A stretch of DNA of 64,000 nucleotides from Chrysemys picta bellii (GCF_011386835.1 NC_088794.1:67162506-67226505); one strand, 5' to 3'. Shown: positions 1 to 12,491, numbered from the stretch's first letter. Notes: generated by a model not told the origin, from the sequence alone. Translations and numbers: made by a program.

Positions 1-3000
1 TGCCTCAGTGTTGCAATGAGATTCTCAGGCTAAGCCATGGTTTCCAGCTCAGTAGCCAGGTGCCACCTATGACTCCAGCCCTGGAAGGGGGATGCTCACT
101 CTAATCAGTCCTATGCTTGGCCAAGTTTACAAGCTCCCTCCTTTTTGGAGATAAGCTCAATAAGGTGATGGCTGACAATGCAGCAAAATGCAAACAGTCT
201 CTTCCTTCTCCCTTCTCAGGAGAGAATATTGCCTGGCCTTCAGAGAGAGGTGCTCTTTTCACTCCTCTTCCTCACAGAGGTACCAGCCAAGGGACAACAG
301 ACTCCCTAATGGAAAACAGTGGAATCAAGGTCTGGGGGAAAAGTCCAGAGGGCCCTCATTCCTCCAAAAATCCACTTTCTGGAAACGATTGCCTAGACCT
401 CCACCCGGAGCTGAAATTATGGGTGGGATTTCCCATTTCCTAAAGGAATGGTTTTCAGTGACCACAGACAAGTGGATCAGGGAAATAGTAGCCAGAGATG
501 CTCTCTTGAGCTGAGGGCTGTACCCAATCTTTCCTTCAACCACCCCAAAAACACAGTCTGATCCAGAATAAAATATCTCATCTTTTGGATATGCATGTGA
601 TAGTGTTCCCTCAGAGGAAAGGTTCTCTGGGATTTACACCATCTTCACTGTACAGAAACACATGGTGTCCTCCTCCCACCTGTGTACCTGGTTGCTGCTG
701 AGCTGGGGTTGATGAACGGGGCAGCCTGTCTGCTGCTGACTCAGAAATGAGTGCTGCCGCCAGCTGCTGCTAGCTGAAAATGCGTTCAGTGCTCTGCTTA
801 AAGAGACAGCACTCTTTCCCCCCCGCCCGTCCGCCTCCCCCACGCCCCCCCTCCCACATACACATACTCACACCAAACCAAAATCTGAAATGGTGAGCCA
901 GGAGTGGCCAGAGGGCTGCAGGAGGGCCATGGGCTCCAACAACTACTTGAGCTGCTGGTCAAGTGCCAGGCATCATGCGCCTCAGCAGCAGCACACAAGT
1001 AACATCCAAAAATATTTACATAAATGGTATTCTATTATTGTGTAACAGTGCGATTTAATTTCATGTGATTGATCATGACTATTTTTTTAATCTTTAATCT
1101 TGCAATTAATCATGATTAATTTTTTTTAATTGTTTAACAGCCTAACTTTTACCGATAATTTCTTTTCTGCTAGCAGTCTTCATACAATTCTACCACTCCT
1201 GGATGGTTCATGAGTCAAGGGTCAAATATTAAGTGGAATCGTTACCATATGGCAGTCTTCCTTGGTCTGATATACAATATTATTATTTCATCAAATATCA
1301 CAATACTTGCTAATGATGTTATGCAAATTTTACAGCTTGAGAATAATTCATTTGGCAGCAAGCAGGAGCAGAGGGGGCATGGCCAGGCCATGTGCTGCCA
1401 AAATGCTGATCCACTCCATGAGCTGCAAAGGGAGGAGAGCAATCCAGACATCCAGAATTGTGGAAGGTGCTGCTGTCAGAAGGGAGACTATCGTTTTTTA
1501 AAAAATTCCATTCTAGGTGAGATTAAGTTGAAAAGAGATAATGCTCACCCACAACCCTGTAACCACTGTCTGCTAGCCATGCATGTTGATCTACGGCAAA
1601 TTGGCTAGACAACCACTATGAAACTATGCTGTCTTCAGCAGCTACTACACCAATTTAAATGCAGCATTTTCATTTTTGAAATGCCCATTGAAAAATGTAT
1701 ACTTAAGAAGGCATGATACTTAATGTTGTTCAAATTGCAAACATGTTAGTGATATTTGGATATTTTACAGACTTTGTATGCAGAAGCTCCCTCGAAGCAT
1801 ATTCCAGATAGTTGCTGGTATAGAGTTTTTCAGAGCATAACAAGTTCTTCATCTGAATGCCTATAGTTTCTCAAAGAGAGAGAAGAAGAAGTGGGGGGGG
1901 GGATGATTCTCTTTATTACACATTAACATTTTTTGCACATCCACAAACTTCTTACCTGTTAATCTATCTTTCCAAACTAAATTTTGAGTAATATTTTTAT
2001 CTGGCATTTACTTGAAATACACGTTTAAATGAATTCCCTATGCTGCACCATGTAGTGTTAAATTGTGCCAGATGGGATGTAACATAATATTGCACAATAT
2101 AACATGACTCAGGCTGAATCCAGTATGCAAATGACTTGGATCGATAAACTTTGTTTAGTTTAAAAATAACTGGTTTAAAATCCACTTTTAAAAAAAATGT
2201 TGTGATGTTCAAGAAATTATTTACAGCATGACATCATAGATACCTGATGGTTCACATGTAATGAATGAGTCATCTTACTTGCTGTGTGAGATGCGTGGCA
2301 ATATTTTCATATGCCTGGGTAGTTTGGCATGTAGATGTTCTGATCTTGGCTCGTCTTGCTTTCCCGTTTAATACGGATGTCTTGCCTATTTAAAACTAAA
2401 GATGGTCCTGAACCAAAATTGCAGCTCAGAACTTTGGCTGAGGTCCATCTCTTATGTATCTGTGTCGTGGTGAGTTCTGTAGCACACCCATGCTGAGCTA
2501 AAGGATGTATGCCTGTACAAAAGATTGGAATAGTGTCGTGTTTTGTTTCATAGAGTATTTCACATGGAGTACGTGCTACTAAGTTACAGTGTAAAACCAC
2601 CCAAAGGTCTTGCAAATACTTGGAATGCTGCAATTTTTTTGGAAAAAAAATAAGCATTTTTCTTTCTAACCATAATATATGTTCTACTGTCCCTGAAGTA
2701 TTCTAGGGTGTATTTTTAATGGATTTGTGTATATTTTACAATAAGTAGCGGTCTATACCTCATCAGTAAAGAATGAGTAATGTTGTTTGCAAGAAGCATG
2801 TCGTTTTTTTTCTGTGTGTGGGTAGTCTGGATGTGAAGATATTCTGCTCTTGCTACAGCCTTCATTTTAGCTCTAAATACTCATTTCCTTGCATTACAAT
2901 ATATGGTTTAAATATAAAGGGGTATACAAATACTGTTTTATATACAGATATAAATTAAATATTCAGTATTAGCTTTTTAGAAAACAGTTCTGTAGTTATG

Positions 3001-3835
3001 ATTATGCTAAGTATGGATACTACGGTAGTAATGGTCTATAGTGGTGTTAGTGGTTGCCTATGTCATTCTTTTCACAATATATGTATTATATTTGCAATGC
3101 TATGATACCTGTATAGTATTTAACTCATAAATTGGAGATGTGACTAAATCAAAGATTAGGGAAGTCCTTAAGTCACATATTCAAAGCAATAATGTAAGCA
3201 GTTTGTTTACTGGTTAGTTATGTTTTAAAATCTATTCATATATTTTTATGTCTATCCATTCCTGGCCTTGTTGACTATTTTAATAGTTAATGAAGTAGCT
3301 GTTACAGTATTCACAGGAATTATTAGCATATTGCTTAGCAAGAGGAACGCTAGCTGACCTAAAGCATATGTAGAGTCCATACCATACCTTGAGGATGATG
3401 GACTTTTTGGAGTCCAAACTAGGAATTAGCCAGTGACCTCTTTGAATAACCCTTTCAATGTAAAACATTGTCTAGTAATGTTAGAAGCAAAGCACATCTG
3501 AGTACTTAACCCCTTGATGGCAGAAGTTGGGATTGCTCTGTGTCAGTATTTAAATTGCCAACAATTTCTTCTTCTTTTATCAGAATATTTTTATGACAGA
3601 ACTTAAAATGACACACTCAGAACTAAATAAGATGAAACAATTTACAGCAGCATATGCTGTTTTCTTCTTCATTATTTATTTTTCACAATAGAGGGGCAAG
3701 AAGCAAAGGGATAGTAAAGGAATCATAAATGTGAACACACATCCATTTATAATGTAATACCACAGGATATATATGCCAGTTCTATAGGGGTTAGCTATAT
3801 ACATTGTAAGAATATTCACACACTAAGGAGCCTTA
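1..3835. other. Unassigned noncoding DNA
   Basis: AT-rich sequence with short poly-T, poly-C and poly-G runs. The longest open frames here are about 130 codons, have no family motifs that I recognise, and lie among many stops. The stretch around 1040-1140 is a run of near-palindromic AT-rich sequence that looks like the end of an old dispersed repeat. I see no gene. Confidence 0.6.
1104..1121. repeat. Perfect 18-bp AT-rich palindrome
   Basis: The 18 bases aattaatcatgattaatt are their own reverse complement. They sit in an AT-rich tract that resembles an old repeat terminus. I assign no function. Confidence 0.8.
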
Positions 3836-4151
3836 GCGCATGTTTCTGAATACACCTAAATTCTCATTCACTTTGGCTATCTTTGTGGCCCCAGAGTTCA
3901 GACCACAGGGTGTGAACTGCAGTACACACTAGTGTGGTATGCTCTAACTGCCCAGTGTGGACACTGCTGGCACAAACTGAAAGTTTGCATTAGCTTTGTA
4001 CTCTTTCAAATGGGACTATGTTAATGCAAACTAGTTTCCTTTTAGTTCATACTTGCAGGGTCTACATGGGGGGAATTCCAGCACAGCCCACTAGTGCATG
4101 CTGCAATTCACACCCCTTTGATCCACACAATTGGGCTGTAGAGACAAGCCC
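3836..4151. mobile_element. Foldback MITE with arms of about 90 bp
   Basis: The segment 3908-3996 is largely the reverse complement of 4022-4117. Both arms share a gtgtgaa(c/t)tgcag block, a cactagtg block and a tttgcatta block, separated by a loop of about 25 bp. A TTA triplet flanks both proposed outer ends (3833-3835 and 4152-4154), as expected of Harbinger-type target duplications. The left outer terminus (gcgcatgttt) matches the right one (gggcttgtct) only weakly, so the outer limits are tentative. No coding capacity. Confidence 0.65.
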
Positions 4152-4154
4152 TTA

Positions 4155-5640
4155 GCAGGATATTTTTTCCAGGTTACCCAAGGTAACCTACTAATCTAGA
4201 ATGCTAAGAATATTTAACATTTTGTACTATCTGCTTTTTACCCCAACAGGAGGGCTCTTTGTATCCACTCCTAGAATCCACCAGCTTCAATGACTATCCC
4301 ATGCCAACACTAACCATCTTCAGCCAGTGTTTTCATAGTAGCCGTTACTTGGGTGGAACTCCCACAGTTATTTCCTTTGATAAAATTATTTATTCCTTTC
4401 CCTTTTCCTGATTCAGCCTCCAAGGTGGCCAGAAGGGAGGCTCTTTTTTCCTGGGGTCTGACTGTACTTAGCAGCCACCACAATCTCATCCACTGTCTAT
4501 TCAATAAAGCCATGTTAATTAGAAAATAACTGAATGCCCTCAAAGTAAATGACCTAAGCAAGCATGACCTCCAGAATAATTGCTGAAAATATTGCTGCAT
4601 GGTAAATTAACTTGTTACCCACCACGGCTCTATCAGCTAAAAAAACCTCTCTTTTTTTTCCCTACTGGCCTACCCCTCAGAAGCGACACTTCTTCTTGTT
4701 CCCTTTTTAGTTCTTATTCAAGCCTGTCAATGCCAGGGGCACATACCCCATTGCAGTATGTCTCTCACTTCTGGAAATTGGCTGTGATCAATAGGAAACC
4801 CCAAGATAACCCCTTCGGTTGTATTTTAGTTATTTGTCTGAACTATGGACTTGGCAATATACAAGAGACTAATAAAGACAACCTTGCCCTCCTAGAGCCC
4901 ACGGTCAAATTTTTGGATAAGCTCAGCAGCACCCATGATTGGGATCAGGTTCTCAAAGGAGCTCAGTTCCCATTGTGGCACTTAGGGCCAGATTGTCAAA
5001 AGCTCCTTAGAAAATCTGGCCCTTGCAATCTAAAGGGAAATGAAGATCCGGCCTACTGGGAAATCCAGAGGAGGAAATGCTATTAAGGGTGGAGGGTGAA
5101 GTCTGTGTTGTGATTAGCCTGCCACTTCTTGGCACTCGAGGAAAAGCGAGTTTTTAGGAAGAATTTGAGCCACAGAGTGATAGACTTGTGAACCAGGCTT
5201 GGGAAGTCTAGTGACTGTGTGTATGCATTTGTCTAATCTAGTCATGTATAGTGTGTAGTATGGAAGAGAACGGACAGAGGATACATAGTTATATTTGGAT
5301 ATCCAATTTATAATTCAATCAATAATGAAACAATAGAACTTTATTGGACTCCTACATTTTAGATTGACAGTGCGACAAAAGTCGTGTTGGGAGGAGGAAG
5401 GGATTTCCTTTTTAATAAGTGTGGACATATATGCTTTCCTGTCAACAAACTGCAAGCAACGTATTCTGTCTGTCCCCACCCTCTCTCCTGCCAGTAACAT
5501 TTTGCTGATGATACAGGAAAGATAGGTTGACGATGTGGGTTTTACATTTCAATTTGAATGCAGTGAGATTTGCACTCATTTTGGAAGTGAGTTCCACAGT
5601 TATGGACCTTATGATCCAGCTGCTAAAAACACTCTGTCTC
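4155..5640. other. Unassigned noncoding DNA
   Basis: A 168-codon open frame at 4580-5086 (+) has no motif that I recognise and no codon bias suggesting a gene. I see no repeat family or RNA gene that I can name. Confidence 0.5.
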
Positions 5641-5932
5641 TTAGGCCCTGGCTACACTTACCCGCTAGTTCGGCGGCTGGCAATCGAACTTCTGGGTTCG
5701 ACTTATCGCGTCTAGTCTGGACGCGATAAGTCGAACCCGGAAGTGCTCGCCGTCGACTGCGGTACTCCAGCTCGGCGAGAGGAGTACCGCGGAGTCGACG
5801 GGGGAGCCTGCCTGCCGAGTGTGGACCAAGGTAAGTTCGAACTAAGGTACTTCGAACTTCAGCTACGTTATTCACGTAGCTGAAGTTGCGTACCTTAGTT
5901 CGAATTAGGGGGGTAGTGTAGACCTGGCCTTA
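5641..5932. mobile_element. Three-hairpin Harbinger-type MITE with TTA target duplication
   Basis: A 286-bp element (5644-5929) is flanked by TTA at 5641-5643 and 5930-5932. The termini ggccctggctacact and agtgtagacctggcc are inverted and match the ends of the 4.2-kb Harbinger element at 15.8-20.0 kb. Inside are three successive hairpins: around 5690-5745 (arms contain gggttcgacttatcgcgtc), around 5759-5795 (gcggtactcc / ggagtaccgc) and around 5830-5907 (arms contain ttcagctacgt). No coding capacity. It is most likely a non-autonomous relative moved by a PIF/Harbinger transposase; that link is inferred from ends and target site. Confidence 0.85.
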
Positions 5933-6927
5933 CATTCACAAGTCTTACTCTTCTGCTTGATACTTCCATTGTTTCAGAGGATCACAGGTGTTGTGGGAGG
6001 TGGTGATCGTGCAAAGCGAAAATAAGGACTGTAGCTATGAGCTTGATCCAGAATTCAACACAGCCAATATAGTGGCTCCCTTTTGTGAAGGGTTCAAGAA
6101 GTTTAAAAAGGAATGCTCAAGACACAGTTCTGCATTTTCATTTAATTGTTGAAAGTGCCTGTCTAAAAACAAAACCAGAAATTATAGATTTAACAAGTAC
6201 AGAGAGTGTGCATTCCTGGAAAATTAATTCACCAAGTATGTAAAACATATTTGGTCTTTCCGATGGGAAATTGAAAAGGTTTATTTAATAGGAAATAGAT
6301 GTTTTGTAAAGGTAAATGGCCCATTTTATTTCTTAGCTGTGAGATATTCTGGGCAAAAAATCCATAATGCTCATCACTGCCAGTTTAATTTCCCTACAGT
6401 TACCAGGACATAAGATTTTATGTAGCATGAATATTGTACATTTAAGTTCTACTGGGGAGTGATTGAATCTGCCTAATATTATTACAGAAGTTACAGTAGC
6501 ATAAATCAAAGCTTTTAAAAAATGTTTGGGATGAATGAATTGCCCTTTTACTGTTCAAACTTCAGCAATCTGGTTCCTGCCACCTTCATATTGGATTTAT
6601 TGAGGATTGGAGTAAGTCACGGTGGTATATCTGGTATTTTGCACCATGAGTTTTCTTCCAAATGTAGTTATGGGAATATGTAGGCTACTCTAGTAGAGGG
6701 TATTTCCTTGAAGCACTTTGTTTCAAGCAAACACTTATTACATTGCTTGCAAATATAACTTTTTCATGTTCTCATTTTAATTATACAAACTATGTAAACA
6801 TGGGGGGAAAAGCAAACATCTGTTAAAAGAAAATGCATGGGTAGAGAAGCTTCTTAACATTTTCTTAGAGTTTATATTGGAGCTTACATCTGAAACCACA
6901 AGAAGAGTATACTCTGTAACTGAAGCA
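5933..6927. other. Unassigned noncoding DNA
   Basis: No open frame with recognisable motifs, no RNA gene and no repeat that I can classify. Confidence 0.5.
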
Positions 6928-7078
6928 GAGAGGGAGTTTGTGGTTAGAGCACAGTGTTGGGCATCAGAAGAGCTGGATTTTAATCTCAGCTTTGCCAGAG
7001 ACTTCATGTGTAACCTTGGGCATGTTATTTAACATTCTCCTGTTTCCCTGTTTCTAAAATAGGAGTGCTACTTACATG
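6928..7078 (+). repeat. MIR-like SINE
   Basis: The order of blocks follows the MIR core: gtggttagagcacagt, then atctcagctttgcc, then gtaaccttgggca, then a tttctaaaatagga block. This is the conserved central and 3' part of an ancient tRNA-derived SINE in the + orientation, without obvious target duplications. Confidence 0.7.
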
Positions 7079-7150
7079 TTTCACAATGGGAACTTAGGGT
7101 CCCATGTCTTTGGAACCTATTCTCTCACCCACCCACCCCTTTGCTGATCT

Positions 7151-7829
7151 GTGATAGCTAGGGCCCTACCAAACTCGTGGTCCATTTTGGTCAATTTCAC
7201 GGTCATAGGATTTTAAAAATAATAAATTTCATTATTTCAGCTATTTAAATAGGAAATTTCACGGTGTTGTAACTGTAGGGGCCCTGACCCAAAAATGGAG
7301 TTGTGGGAAGGTTGCAAGATTATTGTGGGGGGGTTGCAGTACAGCTACCTTTACTTCTGCACTGCTGCTGGTGGCGGCACTGTCTTCAGAGCTGGGCAGC
7401 TGGAGAGCTGCAGCGGCTGGCCGGGATCCCAGCTCTGAAGGCAGAGCTGCTGCCAGCAGCAGTACAGAATTAAGGGTGACTTAGTATGGTATTGCCACTC
7501 TTACTTCTGCACTGCTGCTGGTGGGGCGCTGCCTTCAGAGCTGGTCACCCAGCCAACAGCTGCCACTTTCTGGCTGCCCAGCTCTGAAGGCAGAGCAGAA
7601 GTGAGGGTGGCAATACTGTGACCCCCCCCCTAAAATAACCTTGCAACCCCCCTGCAATTCCCTTTTGGGTCAGGACCCCCAATTTGAGAAAAGCTGGTCT
7701 CCCTCATGAAATCTGTGTAGTATTAGGGTGAAAGCACACAAAAGACCAGACTTCACGAGGAGAGACCAGATTTCATGGTCTGTGACGCGTTTTTCATGGC
7801 CATGAATTTGGTAGGGCCCTAGTTATAGC
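7151..7829. mobile_element. hAT-like non-autonomous DNA transposon with 8-bp target duplication
   Basis: The 663-bp element (7159-7821) begins tagggccctaccaaa and ends with the inverted tttggtagggccct(a). The flanks gtgatagc (7151-7158) and gttatagc (7822-7829) match at 7 of 8 bases, as expected for a hAT-type duplication. The inner termini carry related blocks with tttcacggtcat-like sequence. The middle contains inverted GC-rich segments built from cttcagagctgg / ccagctctgaag and ttacttctgcactgctgctg, in several copies. No open frame. Superfamily is inferred from target-site length. Confidence 0.75.
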
Positions 7830-9340
7830 CTAAATTTCTTAGTCTTCAGGATGTTCTGCAAGGCACATGTTCTCTCATTTACCTATAAGGAGAAAGGTGA
7901 TGGAGAAAGCTGGTAGGGCAGGTGGGTGAATGTGTGTGTGTGCACTCACGTGCATTGAGGGGGTGGGAAACTAAGGGCATGGGAAGATTAATTAAATGTG
8001 TTTTTTTATGTTGCTGCTGGAATATTTGATCTGAGGTTGACTGATGGGATTTTAATAGATTGTCAGATTAAGATATGGATATTTGTAGAGTATAAAAATG
8101 ATACATATGTAAATCATTTTTTAAATCCTTGGATCGAGGACAATATAGAGTACTATGTATCTGAAATCATTAAAGATTTTTATTAACAATATACTTGAAA
8201 CATTACCTGATTACATATGTATTTTGTTTCATAGGTCCCTCTGAGGCGTTTGGTTCAGGTGGGTACTCCAGCTGCTAATTTGATGTAAGGAGTTCTAGAA
8301 ATATTCATGTGAGAATACAACATCTAACAGTGTTGGGGGGAGGGGGTTGGTTTTAGATATAGAAGGGGTGACTATCCTACAGAGTAAACGCTTTGTTGCT
8401 GCTCTGAGGGACAATAAAACAGACTGCCAATATTATGTGAAATGAATCATAGCTGTGGCAATTTCAAACTGCTCAGTTGTTGCTTTCCTGTAGGTAAAGG
8501 TACACGCTCCACACATGCTGCTGCACATCAATAGCATGTTCTTGAATTTGGTACACAGGCAATTTACGGTGTAAATATGCTCACTTACAATTATGTAGGA
8601 TCTTATTTATTTTAGTTAAATAGGATCTTAGTTTTATTTCCAGTAGCTGTTATTTACTTTAAGCTGGCCCTTACATAGCCAATCTCCCCAGGTAGTCCTA
8701 GAGGCATCATCTGAGGTGAGCACAGAATAGAAACTGACTAAGAAGCTCAGGATTTCTCACCAGATAAATATCTAGAAGTGACTTCCCAGATAGTGAATAT
8801 CCTAGAGGTGACTTCTGGTACCATTTGAAACTTGAGAGTCAAAGATATTCCTCTTGTTGAATATATTTTGTGTGGAAAACTTCCTATTCCCAGAATCAAT
8901 ATCATCCAGGCTCCTTCTCTATGCTCCCTTGGGTTGCTCAAAGGAATAACAGTTGGAGGAAAATATAGTCTTTATTCTTTTTACATGTCTGATCGATAAT
9001 CCATGGTTGCATGCTGGTGCCCTCTGGCCTTTCTTCCTTTTTTGGGAAATGGTGGTTAGCTTTGCATTCACCTGAATATGCTATGGGATATTTCACCCAA
9101 GTACTACCCCCACTCTGTTGCCTGCTCGTCCCCCTTCTCTGTTTTCTCACCTTCCATGGGGACCATCTATATTGTATCTTATATTTCCTAGATAAGCTGT
9201 TAAAACAAATTTAGAAAGGGACATTACTGCTGTATTTTGGGGAGGATGTACACAAGTCCATTATTTTGTACTGATTTCACTGCTCTACAGCCAAAATGCT
9301 TCTGAAATAAATGTAGTCAAACTTTACTAATTCTGGGTCA
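7830..9340. other. Unassigned noncoding DNA
   Basis: No gene, RNA or element that I can name. Open frames here are shorter than 75 codons. Confidence 0.5.
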
Positions 9341-9395
9341 CTGAGAACGAAAATGATGCTTAAAATTGTTGATTGGCTCTAGTTTTCAAGATATG
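9341..9395 (+). repeat. Left terminal inverted repeat of the 9.3-kb element
   Basis: This matches the reverse complement of 11694-11752 imperfectly, with shared gattggct and aagatat blocks. Outer limit uncertain by about 15 bp. Confidence 0.65.
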
Positions 9396-9787
9396 CTATT
9401 GGGTCAGTATATACGACCCTTGACTTGGGAATGGCGGAGGATAAGTGAGTTATAAAGGGAAGGGATCTCAATTTAAACCAGAAATGACTAAACTACATCT
9501 TTGACTGGATCTATGAATAAATCTATGACTGGGTTTGGACAGTACTTGCTTTTTAGGCAAAACAATGAATGATGCAATCTGAAGCTGATATGGCATCATA
9601 CATGATATGAATTGCATCATGTTATTCCTAGAAGTCATGTATGACGCAATCATAACGAAGCTTACATCACTCTGCTGAACAAATTGCCCTATATCAGTTC
9701 TAGAAATCATACAGTGTCGTGCTCTCTTATTTGTCAGTGTTTGATTTTGCAAAGGGACACATTTCTGTTTAGCCAAAGTGAGCAGAG

Positions 9788-11481
9788 ATGCCTCGTACTT
9801 GTGTGAACAGTGCAGATAACTTCTGCTAGGTTTGTGGTGAAGTGACTTTTGCATCACAAAAGCGCAGTATAACCACTATGGTTAAGAAAGCCTATCACCT
9901 TTATTTTGGCTGCAAAATTGGAGATCAGGACAAGAGGTGGGCCCCACACATATGCTGCAACACTTGTGCAACAAATCTTGGCCAGTGGTTGAACAGGAAA
10001 AGGAAATCTATGCCTTTTGCAGAGCCAATGATTTGGAGAGAGCCAACAGATCATACCAGCAATTGTTACTTCTGCATGGTGCCTCCAGTTGGGAAAGGTG
10101 TGTCAAAGAAGAAAAAGTGGACTGTGCATTATCCAAACATTCCATCAGCTATACGCCCAGTACCCCACGGAGAAGGACTGCCGGTTCCTGATGCACCAGA
10201 ATCATTCTCACTTGAGTCAGATGAGGAAGAGGAAGAGGATGAAACTTCTGGTCCTGAAACATCGATGTCACGGGACCCACATTTTCTCCCATCATCGTCC
10301 TCTGAACCACACCTCATAACACAAGGTGAACTGAATGACCTTGTCAGGGATTTGGAACTACCCAAGAGTAAGGCAGAGCTGTTGGGCTCCAGACTACAGC
10401 AGTGGAATCTCCTGGCAGGTGATGTTAGGGTTTCCATGTTCCGTGACTGTCAAAAGGATCTTGTCCCATTCTTCTTCATGGAAGGTGATCTTGTAGCCTG
10501 CAACAACATCGATGGTGTGATGGCAGCCCTCAACATCGTTCCCGATCCAGATGAGTGGAGACTGTTCATTGATTCATCGAGACGAGTCTTAAAGCTGTTT
10601 TACTGCATAATGGCAATGTTTTGCCATCAATTCCAGTTGGTCATGCAGTCCATATAAAGGAAACCTATGACAACATGAAACAACTTTTGAGGTGCATAAA
10701 CTATGACCAACATCAGTGGCAGCTTTGTGGCGATTTGAAGGTTGTTGCTCTCTTGCTTGGTCTGCAGACTGGATACACAAAGTACTGCTGTTTTCTCTGG
10801 GAATGGGATAGTTGTGCAAGAGATTCCCACTACATCAAGAAAGATTGGCCACTCCGACAGTCATTGGAGCCTGGGAGGAAAAGTGTTCAGCATCCACCAC
10901 TTGTTGAATCAAGGAAGATTTTGTTACCACCCTTACACATCAAGCTGGGTCTGATGAAGAACTTTGTCAAGGCCATTGACAAAACACAAGCAGCTTTCAA
11001 GTACCTCCGTGGAAAATTTCCAAGGTTAAGTGAAGCTAAGATAAAGGAAGGTGTCTTTGTTGGTCCTCAGATTCGTGAACTTCTTCGCGATGATGCATTT
11101 GACCATGCACTGCGTGGCAAGGAAAAGATGGCATGGAAAGCCTTCCAGTTAGTGGCAATAAATTTTCTCAGAAACAACAAGGCAGACAACTCCAGGTTGT
11201 TGGTGGAAAACCTCCTCAAGGCATACAAAAGCCTTGGTTGCAACATGTCACTAAAGATACATTCTTTGCACTCTCATCTAGATTTTTTTCCACCGAACTG
11301 CGGAGCAGTGAGTGACGAGCACGGCGAGCGATTTCACCAGGACATTGCAACAATGGAGAAACGCTATCAGGGCAAATGGAGCCCATCAATGCTTGCAGAC
11401 TATTGCTGGACAGTGACAAGAGATGCTCCATTTAATGAATACAAGAGACAAGCCAAGAAGCGCCGAGTAGACACTGAATAG
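9788..11481 (+). pseudogene. Broken DDE-like transposase gene, Cys-rich N terminus
   Basis: The frame opens with ATG at 9788 (MPRTCVNSADNFC) and meets an in-frame TAG at 9827-9829, then continues to about 10590, where the loss of one base moves the frame; the rest runs from there to TAG at 11479-11481, about 560 codons in all. The N-terminal 100 residues carry paired cysteines (C..C near the stop, then W.PH.CCNTC and NCYFC), suggesting a zinc-binding DNA-recognition module. An acidic linker (EEEEEDE) follows. Downstream I see candidate catalytic acids: D in RLFIDSS just before the frameshift, D in LCGDLKVV just after it, and an acidic cluster SDEHGERFHQD near the end. A CC.LWEWD motif between them may be a degenerate Cys pair. 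The triad assignment is inference. As it stands the gene cannot give a full protein. Confidence 0.7.
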
Positions 11482-11693
11482 AACTAAACTATGTACATAA
11501 TAGTTTTTTGCCTTTTGTTTCATAATACATTTTATTTATAGAAACCTTTTGCTGATTTTTAAAGTGTTACATAAACAGGACAGGTGAAATATTATCATGT
11601 AAAGCAACCATAAACACGAAAAGACCTAGGTTTACAATTTATGATTAAAACTCTACTATCTACACAATATACGTAGACATAAAATGTAAAAAC

Positions 11694-11752
11694 TTAAATA
11701 TCTTAGAAACAGTAGCCAATCAGTTGTTTTAATTGTCATATTTGAATTCAGC
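11694..11752 (-). repeat. Right terminal inverted repeat of the 9.3-kb element
   Basis: Inverted partner of 9341-9395; it reads gattggct and aagatat on the - strand in the same order as the left arm. Confidence 0.65.
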
Positions 11753-12491
11753 ACATCAAAATACATAATAAATAGCACATTTTATCTCTGAAGCAGACGA
11801 CTTCTCAAAAATTGTAGACCAGTGTGTCGCTAACTTGCTAGCTATTTCCATACATTCCTTTTGCAGGGCAAGTTCTTCTTCTTACTGTTCTCCATCCCCA
11901 CCCCCAATTACTCCCCCTCCAAATTCATCATATGGAATGGCAAGGACTAATGTATTAATATAAAAGCCATGTCTTGTCATTTCAACCCAGTGCAATGAGC
12001 AAAACACTCTGCTTTATCAAAACCAGTAAAAGTTTAACAGTCAGGGTGGGTGGGTGTCAGAATAACATGTTGTTGTGATTTGTTTAAAAGCTTAAAGCTT
12101 TCATGTCTGCCTCCTGCCTCAGCCCAGCATAACACTGCCTTTGAGCAGAGCACATGCATTTTGTTTAAAATAGAGAATAGTCATTTGTGTTCCTTTAACT
12201 CTTCCTCATCCTGTGGTAACCCAGCTTGAGATATGTTCAGTACAGAGCTCTGCTGTGCAGAAAATCTGACTCATTGCTTTTCAATAACACCCTCTTCACA
12301 GAGGCCAATAAATCAATGCAACTTCCCCCAAGTCTTCAAAGTGATTAAAAAATAATATTTAGGTCATTAGGCAAAAAAGTGTTTTTATATATAAAAATTA
12401 CAAGCTTTTTTTAAAAGTGTGTATTTTTTATATATAAAAACAAAGTATATTATTCGGATTAACTATTATGCTTGTTAGTACTACTTAGTAA
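11753..12491. other. Unassigned noncoding DNA
   Basis: No open frame, element or RNA that I can support. Contains short AT-rich palindromic tracts such as tatatataaaaa repeats near 12390-12440. Confidence 0.5.

Larger units (their letters stand above)
9341..11752 (+). mobile_element. 2.4-kb DNA transposon of unrecognised superfamily
   Basis: A single-gene element bounded by inverted ends. The left end (9341-9395) and the reverse complement of the right end (11694-11752) share ctga..(c/g)aaa.atga, then (t/a)aaa, then gattggct, then gttt(t)c(t)aagatat in the same order and spacing. Between them is one long + strand reading frame for a Cys-rich N terminus followed by a DDE-like domain. The target duplication is not clear. 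The protein has the family feel of an unclassified repeated protein known from memory in arthropod genomes; I do not know its formal superfamily, so none is assigned. Confidence 0.75.

Noticed and set aside
2307..2657. A 116-codon - strand frame
   Set aside because: No recognisable domain, and isolated in AT-rich noncoding sequence.
4580..5086. A 168-codon + strand frame
   Set aside because: No motif, no supporting context and noncoding composition.
10129..10437. Ser-rich - strand frame opposite the DDE-like transposase
   Set aside because: Shadow of the acidic linker of the + strand gene.
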